DNA of 64,000 bases. Source: Scopulibacillus darangshiensis (lineage in GTDB: Bacteria > Bacillota > Bacilli > Bacillales > Sporolactobacillaceae). The position numbers and the translations under genes were made by a program. Shown piece after piece: positions 44,922 to 52,799 of the stretch (its first letter is position 1; each line of letters starts with the position of its first letter). The stretch is from positions 230,488-294,487 of the forward strand of contig NZ_SLXK01000002.1 of assembly GCF_004341035.1 (NCBI RefSeq), written 5' to 3'. Under the pieces are notes generated by a model. The model did not search any database. It was not told the DNA's origin and saw only the letters and a program-made list of their open reading frames with translations.

Positions 44922-45632
44922 CTAAAACCCGGTAAAACCGCCAAATACACGGCTAACCAAAAATGATGTCATTTTTGACATCCAGTCAAAATATAAAAAG
45001 ACACCCATAAAAATCATCACATAACCGCCGATTTTGGTCACCTGGCTGCCGTATTTCTTAATCCAATTTAACTTGCCGATAAAGAATGAAAGAATCACGA
45101 ACGGCACAACAAATCCGAGTATGTAAGCCACCATATACCATAAAGCAGCGCTTGGATTCGTGGAACCTAATGCTAGAACAGCCCCCAGGATCGGCCCGGA
45201 ACACGGCGTCCAGCCTGCCGCAAATCCCATACCAATCAGAATCGAGCCAATGTAACCGCTAGGACGCTCACGAAAAGCAATCTTTCTATCTTTCATTAAA
45301 AAAGCGGGTCTGAACAAACCGATAATAATGAGGCCAAAAAAAATAATAAGGATTGCCCCGATCCGGCGAATGACATCATTGTACTGGGAAAATAACATAC
45401 CAATTAATGAAGCCGATAAAGCTAACGCAAGAAAAATAATTGAAAATCCGATTAAGAAGAATAGTGTGTGGAGCCAGGCCCGTTTTTGCAGCATACCGTT
45501 ATTCTCCCTTAGCTCATCTACCGACACCCCGGTTATGTAGGACAAAAAACCCGGGTACAATGGCAATGAACACGGCGAGAGGAATGAGAGGATACCGGCG
45601 CCAAAGGCAAGAAACAGATTTAAATCCGCCAA
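44922..45632 (-). CDS. ccdA: Cytochrome c biogenesis protein CcdA
   Basis: A 236-residue membrane thiol-disulfide carrier with six segments and the two conserved cysteines in LSPCSLPLYPG and GWTPCSGPILG. It passes reducing equivalents from cytoplasmic thioredoxin to extracytoplasmic thioredoxin-like proteins for cytochrome c maturation and, in sporeformers, spore cortex synthesis through StoA. The start is a TTG with GGAGGG upstream. Confidence 0.93.
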   Translation of the reverse strand: MADLNLFLAFGAGILSFLSPCSLPLYPGFLSYITGVSVDELRENNGMLQKRAWLHTLFFLIGFSIIFLALALSASLIGMLFSQYNDVIRRIGAILIIFFGLIIIGLFRPAFLMKDRKIAFRERPSGYIGSILIGMGFAAGWTPCSGPILGAVLALGSTNPSAALWYMVAYILGFVVPFVILSFFIGKLNWIKKYGSQVTKIGGYVMIFMGVFLYFDWMSKMTSFLVSRVFGGFTGF

Positions 45633-45690
45633 ATTGAACCCTCCTGCAAAACTCTTTTAATATGTATATGATTGTTATGCATATTCTATT

Positions 45691-45724
45691 AAATCCCCCG
45701 CACTATTGCAGGTGCGGAGGGATT
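45691..45724. terminator. Terminator after the peptidase gene
   Basis: AAATCCCCCGCAC (45691-45703) pairs with GTGCGGAGGGATTT (45712-45725) with one mismatch. T-rich flanks are present on both sides. It separates the M20 tripeptidase-like gene from ccdA on the same strand. Confidence 0.75.
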
Positions 45725-45734
45725 TTCATACCTT

Positions 45735-46853
45735 TTAGCCTTTCACTACTTCTTTAATGACAGAAATGATCATCTCGCTTGTTTTGCCAAGCTCTGTGAT
45801 TGACATTTTTTCCTGCTTCGTATGGATGTCTTCGTAACCAACAGCCAAGTTGACGGTTGGAATATCGAAACCTGCGATAACGTTGGCATCACTGCCGCCG
45901 CCGCTATGCAAAAGCTTTGGCTCCCGGCCGATGGCTTTTGCCGCTTTTTTGGCGACTTCAACGACATGGTCACCTTCACCGAACTTAAAGCCGGGATACA
46001 TAACAATCACTTCAACCTCTGCACGGCCGCCCATTTCCTCAGCAGTGTTCTCAAAGGCTTGCTTCATTTTATCAACTTGGTCTTCCATTTTTTCTTTTAC
46101 TAAAGAACGTGCCTCAGCAATAATTTCAACATAATCGCAAACAATATTCGTTTGTTTGCCGCCTTCGAAGCGGCCGATGTTTGCCGTTGTTTCCTTATCT
46201 ATTCTTCCTAAAGGCATTTTGGAAATTGACTTTGCTGCTAATGTGATCGCCGAAACGCCTTTTTCAGGTGCCACACCGGCATGAGCCGTCTTGCCGAAAA
46301 TCTTCACAATAAGCTTTGCCTGGGTCGGCGCAGCCGTGATAATATCACCGACAGGTCCATCACTGTCCAGCGCATAACCGAATTTAGCCTTTAACAGATT
46401 GTCATCTAAGGCCTTCGCACCAACAAGCCCGGATTCTTCCCCGACGGTAATGATGAATTGGATCGTACCATGCGGTATATCCTTTTCTTTCAACACCTTG
46501 ATCGCCTCGAACATAGCGGCAAGGCCGGCCTTATCATCAGCACCAAGAATCGTTGACCCATCCGAGACGATATAGTCACCCTGGATGGATGGCTTAATGT
46601 TCTTTCCTGGTACAACGGTATCCATATGTGATGTAAAATAAATGGTGTCCGCTTCAGCCCGGCCTTCAAGTGTGCAAATAAGGTTATTTGCGCCGTGGCC
46701 GGTTTTTTCTCTGGCTTGATCTTCTTCAACCTTAACGCCCAACGCTTGAAATTTCTCTTTTAATACTTTAGATATGGCTTCTTCATGACCTGTTTCAGAG
46801 TCAATTTGAACCAATTCCATAAATTCATTCACTAGTCGTTCTTGATTAATCAT
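45735..46853 (-). CDS. yqjE: M20 peptidase T-like enzyme (YqjE-like)
   Basis: A 372-residue zinc peptidase with metal-site motifs FTSHMDTVVPGK, LGADDKAGLAA, GEESGLVGAKAL and HSGGGSDANV, and the dimerisation insert. It resembles peptidase T and YqjE and probably acts on di- or tripeptides. ATG 46853 has AAAGGTGATG upstream; an earlier in-frame ATG overlaps that site. It is the last gene of the methylmalonyl operon, 27 bases after the carboxyltransferase gene. Confidence 0.9.
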   Translation of the reverse strand: MINQERLVNEFMELVQIDSETGHEEAISKVLKEKFQALGVKVEEDQAREKTGHGANNLICTLEGRAEADTIYFTSHMDTVVPGKNIKPSIQGDYIVSDGSTILGADDKAGLAAMFEAIKVLKEKDIPHGTIQFIITVGEESGLVGAKALDDNLLKAKFGYALDSDGPVGDIITAAPTQAKLIVKIFGKTAHAGVAPEKGVSAITLAAKSISKMPLGRIDKETTANIGRFEGGKQTNIVCDYVEIIAEARSLVKEKMEDQVDKMKQAFENTAEEMGGRAEVEVIVMYPGFKFGEGDHVVEVAKKAAKAIGREPKLLHSGGGSDANVIAGFDIPTVNLAVGYEDIHTKQEKMSITELGKTSEMIISVIKEVVKG

Positions 46854-46880
46854 GCGCACATCACCTTTCATTATGTCATA

Positions 46881-48425
46881 TTAAAGTGGAATATTGCCAT
46901 GCTTTTTGGCCGGACGGTCTTCATGCTTTCTTGACAGCATATCCAACCCTTGAATCAGTTTCACCCGTGTTTCTCTTGGATCGATGACATCATCAACCAT
47001 GCCATGAGAAGCGGCTACAAATGGGTTAGCCAATTTTTGACGGTATTCTTCGATTTTTTCAGCCCGCGTTTTTTCTGGATCATCACTTTGGGCGATCTCT
47101 TTTGCAAAAATTATGTTAGCCGCACCTTCAGGGCCCATAACGGCAATTTCAGCATTAGGCCATGCGTAGACGAGATCCGCCCCAATCGATTTACTGTTCA
47201 ATGCTACATAAGCTCCGCCATAAGCTTTTCGTAAAATCACAGTTATTTTGGGCACAGTCGCTTCAGAATAGGCGTAGAGAATTTTTGCCCCGTGGCGAAT
47301 AATACCGCCGTGCTCCTGTTTGATGCCCGGGAAAAAACCTGTCACATCTTCAAATGTAATAAGCGGGATATTAAAGGAATCACAGAACCGGATAAAACGG
47401 GAGATCTTATCAGACGCATCAATATCCAAGCCGCCGGCCATCGTTTTTGGCTGATTACAAATCAAACCTACTGGCTGACCCTTTATTCTGGCGAAACCGA
47501 CGACGGCATTTTTGGCAAATGCCTTTTGAATTTCCATGAAAGAATCGTCATCGACAACCTCATCTATTACACTTCGCACATCATAAGATCGCATTGGATC
47601 AAAAGGTATAGTTTCGGTTAATTCGGAACGGTAATCAACATCCTTTACATTTTCTGCAATAGGGGCTTTTTCCTTGTTATTTGCCGGCAAATAACTAAGC
47701 AATTTCCTTACCATCATGAGCGCCTCTTCTTCGTCAGCTGCTGAAAAATGGGCATTCCCGCTCAAGCGGTTATGTACAGACGCGCCGCCGAGATCATCGG
47801 ATGAAATTTTTTCACCTGTTACGGTCTCAATTACTTTGGGACCTGTAATAAACATTTGGCTCGTCTCTTCTACCATTATAACAAAGTCGGTAATCGCCGG
47901 TGAATAGACCGCACCGCCGGCACATGGGCCCATAATGACGGATATTTGCGGAATGACGCCCGAGTAGATCGCATTGCGGTAAAAGACGTGTCCGTAGCCG
48001 TCCAATGACACGACGCCTTCCTGGATCCGCGCACCGCCTGAATCATTTAATCCGATAAAAGGCACACCGTTCTTAGCTGCCAAATCCATGACATGGGCAA
48101 TTTTTTGCCCGTGCATTTCACCTAGGGCACCGCCGTATACGGTAAAGTCTTGAGCAAAAAGATAAATGGGACGTCCTTCTATCTTACCATATCCCGTGAC
48201 AACACCCTCACCGGGCGCTTCGTCAGAAAACCCCAGACTTTGAGCCCTATGCTCAACAAAAGAATTGAGCTCCACAAAGGAATCCTTATCAAGCAGGAGG
48301 TCAATCCGCTCCCTTGCGGTTAACTTGCCCTTTTGATGCTGCTTCTCTATCCGTTCATCACCGCCGCCAAGTTCAACTTTCCTCCGTTTATCGTAAAGTT
48401 CATTGATTTTTTCATAGATGTCCAA
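46881..48425 (-). CDS. yqjD: Acyl-CoA carboxyltransferase subunit (propionyl-CoA carboxylase beta / MmdA, YqjD-like)
   Basis: A 514-residue carboxyltransferase with two crotonase-fold halves; motifs include LNDSGGARIQEG, GPCAGGAVYSPA and ARIKGQPVGLICNQP. It transfers carboxyl between biotin and propionyl-/methylmalonyl-CoA. No biotin carboxylase or biotin carrier gene is adjacent, so those subunits must come from elsewhere. The true start is the TTG at 48425 (AAGGGGG, 6-7 bases before it), four bases after the preceding stop; longer in-frame starts lie inside the previous gene. Confidence 0.92.
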   Translation of the reverse strand: MDIYEKINELYDKRRKVELGGGDERIEKQHQKGKLTARERIDLLLDKDSFVELNSFVEHRAQSLGFSDEAPGEGVVTGYGKIEGRPIYLFAQDFTVYGGALGEMHGQKIAHVMDLAAKNGVPFIGLNDSGGARIQEGVVSLDGYGHVFYRNAIYSGVIPQISVIMGPCAGGAVYSPAITDFVIMVEETSQMFITGPKVIETVTGEKISSDDLGGASVHNRLSGNAHFSAADEEEALMMVRKLLSYLPANNKEKAPIAENVKDVDYRSELTETIPFDPMRSYDVRSVIDEVVDDDSFMEIQKAFAKNAVVGFARIKGQPVGLICNQPKTMAGGLDIDASDKISRFIRFCDSFNIPLITFEDVTGFFPGIKQEHGGIIRHGAKILYAYSEATVPKITVILRKAYGGAYVALNSKSIGADLVYAWPNAEIAVMGPEGAANIIFAKEIAQSDDPEKTRAEKIEEYRQKLANPFVAASHGMVDDVIDPRETRVKLIQGLDMLSRKHEDRPAKKHGNIPL

Positions 48426-48429
48426 GATG

Positions 48430-49263
48430 TTACCCCCTTGTCTGTTTTTCACACAACTCATACAGGACACCGTGTGCTGCTTTTGGATGCAGAAAGGCCA
48501 CATCCGCCCCCTCAGCTCCAGTTCTTGCCTTTGTATCAATCATGCGAACATCCTTTTCCTGGAGCTGTTTAATACGGCTATTAATGTCTTCTACACCGAG
48601 TGCAATATGATGGATGCCCTCCCCGCGTTTTTCGATAAATGAGGCAACGGCACTTTCTTCACTCATTGGTTCCAGTAATTCGAGGCGGCAATTCCCCGTA
48701 TTGAAAAAGGCTACTTTAACTTTTTGAGACACGACCTCTTCAACACCTTCAAACGTCAAATTCAGTGTATCTTTATAAAAGCTAAGAGCTTCATCAATTG
48801 ATTTAACTGCAATGCCGATATGGTCAATTTGGTTCACTGCAAACGGCTGATCCAATGAGATCCCATCACGTTCATACACTGCCCGTTCAATAAATTTCGC
48901 CGTTTCAATGGTCGGTGTTCCAGGTGTAAAGATTTTTTGTATCCCTTCAGATTCCAAAAAAGGAATATCCTCAGCGGGTATAACACCGCCTCCGATCACA
49001 ATAATGTCTTCAGCTTTTTGCTCCTTTAGCAGTTGAATAATGTCCGGGAACAATTCATTATGCGCTCCAGATAGACAGGACAGTCCAATGGCATCAACAT
49101 CCTCCTGAACGGCCGCCGCTACAATTTGCGCGGGTGTTTGGCGCAATCCTGTATAAATCACTTCCATCCCATAATCGCGGAGTGCCTGGGATATAATCAG
49201 AGCACCGCGGTCGTGCCCGTCAAGCCCCGGTTTGGCTACAAGCACACGGATTTGCTTTTTCAT
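48430..49263 (-). CDS. Fusion of B12-binding mutase subunit and methylmalonyl-CoA epimerase
   Basis: A 277-residue two-domain protein. Residues 1 to about 137 form a cobalamin-binding domain with the base-off signature D15-x-H17-x-x-G20 (GLDGHDRG), LSCLSGAH and VIGGGVIP. Residues about 145-275 are a VOC-fold methylmalonyl-CoA epimerase (IDHIGIAVKSIDEALSFY, GEGIHHIALGVEDI, HPKAAHGVLYEL). The first domain supplies B12 to the catalytic subunit encoded directly upstream; the second interconverts (2S)- and (2R)-methylmalonyl-CoA. There is no stop or frameshift between domains. These are usually separate genes. Confidence 0.93.
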   Translation of the reverse strand: MKKQIRVLVAKPGLDGHDRGALIISQALRDYGMEVIYTGLRQTPAQIVAAAVQEDVDAIGLSCLSGAHNELFPDIIQLLKEQKAEDIIVIGGGVIPAEDIPFLESEGIQKIFTPGTPTIETAKFIERAVYERDGISLDQPFAVNQIDHIGIAVKSIDEALSFYKDTLNLTFEGVEEVVSQKVKVAFFNTGNCRLELLEPMSEESAVASFIEKRGEGIHHIALGVEDINSRIKQLQEKDVRMIDTKARTGAEGADVAFLHPKAAHGVLYELCEKQTRG

Positions 49264-49289
49264 GACTGTTCACCTCTTCTGTCCAAATA

Positions 49290-50945
49290 TTACGCTCCTG
49301 TATACTCACCAAATATCCCTCTTAACACACCGCAAATTTCCCCGATTGTACAGTGATCTTTGACACAATCAATAATATAAGGCATAAGGTTTTCGCTGCC
49401 CCCAGCCGCATATTTCAAATCTGCCAAGCGAGCGTTCGCTCGATTTTGGTCGCGGCGATCTTTGATTTGTGTCAGTTTTTCAATCTGTTTGCGGGAGAGC
49501 TCTTTGTCCAGACGGTGGAGCTTAGGCTGCGGTTCATCATCAAGCTTAAAAGCATTCATGCCAACGACAATGTCTTCTTGTTTTTCAATGGCCTTCTGTG
49601 TTTCATATGCGGCACGCTGGATTTCTTCCTGCATATAACCTTGCTCTACGGCTTGGACAGCGCCGCCCATATCTTCAATTTCCTCAAAATAGCTGTATAC
49701 TTCCTCTTCTATTTTATCAGTTAATCCTTCAACATAATAGGAGCCGCCCAAAGGGTCAACCGTATCGGTTACACCGCTTTCATGAGCAAGGATTTGCTGA
49801 GTTCGGAGAGCAATTCTGGCCGATTCTTCCGTAGGCAAGGCCAAGGCCTCGTCACGGCTGTTCGTATGGAGGCTTTGTGTTCCCCCGAGGACAGCTGACA
49901 GTGCCTGAACCGTAACTCTGACTATATTGTTATCCGGCTGCTGTGCGGTTAGGGTCGATCCGCCCGTTTGTGTATGGAACCGCAACTGCCAACTCTTTGG
50001 GTTTTTGGCATGGTACACATTTTTCATTAAGTGGGACCAAATCCTTCTGGCTGCACGAAATTTGGCAACCTCTTCAAAAAATTGGTTGTGAGCATTAAAG
50101 AAGAAGGCAAGCCTCGGGGCAAATTTATCAATATCCATGCCAGCTTCAAGTGCTGCATCAACATAAGCTTTCCCATTAGCTAATGTAAAGGCAAGCTCTT
50201 GGGCCGCTGTCGACCCCGCCTCACGAATATGGTAACCGGATATACTAATGGTGTTCCACTTCGGCACATGTTCCGCGCAATAGGAAAAGATATCTGTGAT
50301 CAGGCGCATGGATGGCTTTGGCGGAAAAATATAAGTTCCTCTTGCAATATATTCTTTTAAAATATCATTTTGTATCGTCCCGGATATTTTTTCTTTCGGG
50401 ACACCTTGTTTTTCGGCAGCAACAATATACATTGCCAGCAAAACCGATGCCGGTGCGTTAATTGTCATTGACGTGCTTACTTTATCTAAAGGGATTTGGT
50501 CAAATAAAATTTCCATATCTTCTAATGAGTCAATCGCAACACCAACTTTACCGACCTCTCCTTTTGCCATGGCATCATCGGAATCGTAGCCGATTTGCGT
50601 CGGCAAATCAAAGGCAACGGATAGTCCAGTCTGGCCTTGCTCAAGCAAATATCTAAAACGCTTATTCGTCTCCTCAGCGGAACCAAAACCAGCGTATTGT
50701 CTCATGGTCCAGTGTCTCGCGCGGTACATTGTCGGCTGAATGCCTCTGGTATAGGGATATTCACCGGGAAAACCAAGGTTCTCCTGGTAAGTGTCTGCCG
50801 CAGTTCCAGGAAGATAAAGCCGCTCAATTGGAATGCCTGAGCTTGTATGAAACAACTCTCTTCTTTCGGGGAATCTTTCCATAAGCTGCTTTGTTTTTTC
50901 AAGCCATTGTTCATATTCTTTTTGAAATGTTGACTGCGATGTCAT
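49290..50945 (-). CDS. mutA: Methylmalonyl-CoA mutase, catalytic large subunit
   Basis: A 551-residue acyl-CoA mutase catalytic domain lacking its own B12 domain. Motifs include [20 protein letters not shown] (Tyr of the methylmalonyl-type pocket), [39 protein letters not shown] and [11 protein letters not shown]. Together with the fused B12/epimerase protein it converts methylmalonyl-CoA to succinyl-CoA. The pocket looks like methylmalonyl- rather than isobutyryl-CoA mutase, though related acyl specificities cannot be excluded. First gene of the operon; AAAGGGG precedes the ATG. Confidence 0.93.
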   Translation of the reverse strand: MTSQSTFQKEYEQWLEKTKQLMERFPERRELFHTSSGIPIERLYLPGTAADTYQENLGFPGEYPYTRGIQPTMYRARHWTMRQYAGFGSAEETNKRFRYLLEQGQTGLSVAFDLPTQIGYDSDDAMAKGEVGKVGVAIDSLEDMEILFDQIPLDKVSTSMTINAPASVLLAMYIVAAEKQGVPKEKISGTIQNDILKEYIARGTYIFPPKPSMRLITDIFSYCAEHVPKWNTISISGYHIREAGSTAAQELAFTLANGKAYVDAALEAGMDIDKFAPRLAFFFNAHNQFFEEVAKFRAARRIWSHLMKNVYHAKNPKSWQLRFHTQTGGSTLTAQQPDNNIVRVTVQALSAVLGGTQSLHTNSRDEALALPTEESARIALRTQQILAHESGVTDTVDPLGGSYYVEGLTDKIEEEVYSYFEEIEDMGGAVQAVEQGYMQEEIQRAAYETQKAIEKQEDIVVGMNAFKLDDEPQPKLHRLDKELSRKQIEKLTQIKDRRDQNRANARLADLKYAAGGSENLMPYIIDCVKDHCTIGEICGVLRGIFGEYTGA

Positions 50946-50970
50946 GATGAGAGGCCCCTTTCTGCTTTCA

Positions 50971-50984
50971 TTAAAGCGTTTTCA
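50971..50984 (-). promoter_or_regulatory. cre-like site upstream of mutA
   Basis: On the minus strand TGAAAACGCTTTAA differs from the CcpA cre consensus at only one of its conserved positions. Its centre is about 33 bases before the mutA start. It shares TGAAAACGCTTT with the site upstream of the bkd operon (60806-60819). Confidence 0.45.
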
Positions 50985-51119
50985 TTCATAAAGGTAATAC
51001 TTCGTCTCTTGGCCGTCAAATTCCTGCAAAATTTGCATTTTAGCCACAGAACTTGTCTTAAAACTATTTTCCATATAAAATGATGGGGAAGAATTGTTAA
51101 ACATTCAGGAGGGAAAACT

Positions 51120-51209
51120 GTGCCAAAGAAGACGATCAAGGTTGTTGTCTATATTATGATCGCAGCACTAGTTATAACAACATTATCAAGCATAATGACG
51201 ATGTTTTAA
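51120..51209 (+). CDS. prli42: Prli42-type stressosome-associated miniprotein
   Basis: A 29-residue single-span protein, MPKKTIKVVVYIMIAALV followed by ITTLSSIMTMF. A basic N-terminus and one hydrophobic helix match the Firmicutes Prli42 miniprotein, which anchors the stressosome at the membrane in Listeria. The GTG start has a near-perfect ribosome binding site (AGGAGGGAAAACT), and a terminator hairpin follows the stop codon. The identification rests on length, pattern and signals; too short for the usual gene-size cut-off. Confidence 0.8.
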   Translation: MPKKTIKVVVYIMIAALVITTLSSIMTMF

Positions 51210-51222
51210 AAAAGGATAGAAA

Positions 51223-51251
51223 AAACGGCTAAAGGCATGCTTTAGCCGTTT
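51223..51251. terminator. Bidirectional terminator between Prli42 and the L,D-transpeptidase genes
   Basis: AAACGGCTAAAG (51223-51234) and CTTTAGCCGTTT (51240-51251) form a perfect 12-bp stem with A and T flanks suitable for both strands. Confidence 0.88.
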
Positions 51252-51252
51252 A

Positions 51253-51804
51253 TTAATGCTCCGGAATCAATAAGTGGCTATGCCCATCCAAAGCATTGTA
51301 TTGTCTGCCAAGAGTCTGAAATGATTGATCACTGTCAACGATTAGAATTTTGGTGCCGGCTGGTACAAGATCAAAGAGCCTTTGGATAGCCTCTTCCTGC
51401 ATTCTAATGCAGCCCGCAGAAACATCCTTCCCAATAGAATCGGGATTGTTATTGCCATGGACACCATATATTCGACCGTTCGTTCCACGCGCATCGAAGC
51501 CGATCCACCGGCTGCCAAGCGGATTATCAGGATCGCCTCCGGGTATGTTTTTCTTGCGATAGTAAGGCTCTTTTGCTTTTACAATAACAGTAAATAATCC
51601 TTCAGGGGTTAATTCTTTGGTTTTTCCGGTTGCTACAGGCACCTTCATGACAATGTCATTATCATTTATAAAGACAAGTTCATGTCTCGCTTTATTAACG
51701 ATGATAAATGGGCTGCCCGGAACAGGGTTTTCCCCCAAGGGCCATACAGGTGACAGCCACATAAGCAGCGCGGTAAAACTCAAAGTAATTTTTGATAAAA
51801 GCAT
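51253..51804 (-). CDS. Secreted L,D-transpeptidase (YkuD domain)
   Basis: A 183-residue enzyme with an N-terminal signal peptide or anchor (LSKITLSFTALLMWLSPVWP) and a YkuD catalytic domain with HGNNNPDSIG and SAGCIRM (catalytic Cys). It forms or edits 3-3 cross-links or attaches proteins to peptidoglycan; in sporeformers related enzymes act in the spore coat or cortex. There is no LysM domain. I chose ATG 51804 (AAGGATGG eight bases before it); ATG 51816 sits on that site. Confidence 0.9.
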   Translation of the reverse strand: MLLSKITLSFTALLMWLSPVWPLGENPVPGSPFIIVNKARHELVFINDNDIVMKVPVATGKTKELTPEGLFTVIVKAKEPYYRKKNIPGGDPDNPLGSRWIGFDARGTNGRIYGVHGNNNPDSIGKDVSAGCIRMQEEAIQRLFDLVPAGTKILIVDSDQSFQTLGRQYNALDGHSHLLIPEH

Positions 51805-52013
51805 ATTGTCATCCATCCTTAAACTTTTTCTTAGTTTGTTTAAGGGAAATGAAATTCATTCTGTTTACATAATGTTTTTATGGGTATCTATAGTGACAAT
51901 GAAAAACGCCTAGTTGGCTGTTTTTAACAATGTCCCGCGAGCACCATCATCATCCATCCGACCCAGGAAAACGCCATATATTATACAATATGGTGCGCCC
52001 CTTAGTTCCTCAA

Positions 52014-52042
52014 TAAAAAAAATCCCTCAATAAAGAGGGATA
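52014..52042 (-). terminator. Terminator of brxB
   Basis: On the minus strand ATCCCTC and GAGGGAT form a 7-bp stem around a 6-base loop, followed by TTTTTTT, a few bases after the stop codon. The region 51805-52013 holds the transpeptidase promoter and no gene that I can see. Confidence 0.85.
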
Positions 52043-52046
52043 GCCA

Positions 52047-52478
52047 TTATGAGCAATGCTCATCGAAGAGCTTTTCAATTTTTGTTGCGACTTCCATTGG
52101 TTCAAATCCTTCGATTTCGTGGCGCTCAACCATCTTTACGATCTTGCCGTCATTAAGTAAAGCGAAGGATGGTGAGGATGGCGGATAGCCTGTAAAGTAT
52201 TCGCGCGCTCGCTCGGTTGCATCTTTATCTTGACCGGCAAATACGGTTACGAGCTGGTCTGGCTTAGAGTAGCAGTTAGCTGCATACGCTGCCGCAGGCC
52301 TAGCGACTCCGCCGGCACAGCCGCAAACGGAATTAATCATAACGAAGGTTGTCCCTTCTTTTTTCATAACATCATCCACCTCTTCAGGTGTTCTTAATTC
52401 TTTATAACCAGCCGTTGTTATTTCCTTTCTTGCTGTTTGTACGACATCATTCATAAAAATATCGAAATCCATACCCAT
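52047..52478 (-). CDS. brxB: Bacilliredoxin BrxB (YqiW/YphP family)
   Basis: A 143-residue thioredoxin-like protein that removes bacillithiol from S-bacillithiolated proteins. The active-site CGC motif is present in [14 protein letters not shown]. subtilis has two paralogues, BrxA (YphP) and BrxB (YqiW); position beside the bkd genes favours BrxB. AGGAGTG precedes the ATG. Confidence 0.93.
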   Translation of the reverse strand: MGMDFDIFMNDVVQTARKEITTAGYKELRTPEEVDDVMKKEGTTFVMINSVCGCAGGVARPAAAYAANCYSKPDQLVTVFAGQDKDATERAREYFTGYPPSSPSFALLNDGKIVKMVERHEIEGFEPMEVATKIEKLFDEHCS

Positions 52479-52567
52479 TCATATCACTCCTATAGCATTC
52501 TTTACTTATATTTTAACGTGCATCAAGCCTGTTGCCAACCAAATGGTCTTTTTTTGGATTGGGATGT

Positions 52568-52596
52568 TTGATTTTTTATCAAGCGGGTATTAATAT
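52568..52596 (+). promoter_or_regulatory. Possible promoter of the small RNA candidate
   Basis: TTGATT (52568-52573) and TAATAT (52591-52596) are 17 bases apart on the plus strand. The match is imperfect, but the position, about 65 bases before a strong terminator with no protein gene between, is suggestive. Confidence 0.35.
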
Positions 52597-52602
52597 AGTG
52601 CA

Positions 52603-52667
52603 GCCAACACCTCCATTTTCCTTAAACCCCCTTTAAGCAAGCCGACCAACCGGCTTGCTTTTTTTTG
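52603..52667 (+). ncRNA. Candidate C-rich small RNA ending at an orphan terminator
   Basis: A plus-strand intrinsic terminator (AAGCAAGCCG 52635-52644 with CGGCTTGCTT 52651-52660, then eight T) has no plus-strand protein gene before it. The roughly 30 bases ahead of it include CACCTCC (52608-52614), which is complementary to a Shine-Dalgarno sequence, and ACCCCCTTT (52626-52634). Unpaired C-rich segments plus a terminator are the layout of RsaE/RoxS- and FsrA-type regulators. There is no sequence match to these that I can claim; the transcript is predicted only. Confidence 0.4.
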
Positions 52668-52670
52668 CTT

Positions 52671-52760
52671 TAAAGAAAACTCGCCGATTGGCGAGCCTTT
52701 GGCGAAGACAGAGACGTAGTTGCACTTATGTGCGTCAGAAAGTTATACTTTCTGATTAAC
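52671..52760 (-). repeat. Dispersed hairpin element, diverged copy (B)
   Basis: Read on the minus strand it contains AAAGTATAAC, ATAAGTGCAACTA, CTTCGCCAAAGGCTCGCC and GGCGAGTTTTCTTTA, in the same order as copy A at 41491. The end hairpin is conserved as structure with compensatory changes (CTCGCCAATCGGCGAG instead of CTTGGCGATAAGCCAAG). Confidence 0.6.
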
Positions 52761-52792
52761 TGAAAAAGGGGCTGAAAATTGATCAGCCCCTT
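52760..52792 (-). terminator. Terminator of the bkd operon
   Basis: On the minus strand AAGGGGCTGA and TCAGCCCCTT form a 10-bp stem around ATCAATTT, followed by TTTCAG. It directly follows the bkdB stop codon. Confidence 0.88.
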
Positions 52793-52799
52793 CACGCTA

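Noticed and set aside
48426-48539. Longer N-terminus for the carboxyltransferase (start at 48539)
   Set aside because: The extension would lie inside the preceding fusion gene, whereas TTG 48425 has AAGGGGG at correct spacing and gives the family length.
52552-52602. Short plus-strand frame MVFFWIGMFDFLSSGY before the orphan terminator
   Set aside because: It has no ribosome binding site and overlaps the proposed promoter; the downstream C-rich transcript is the better reading.
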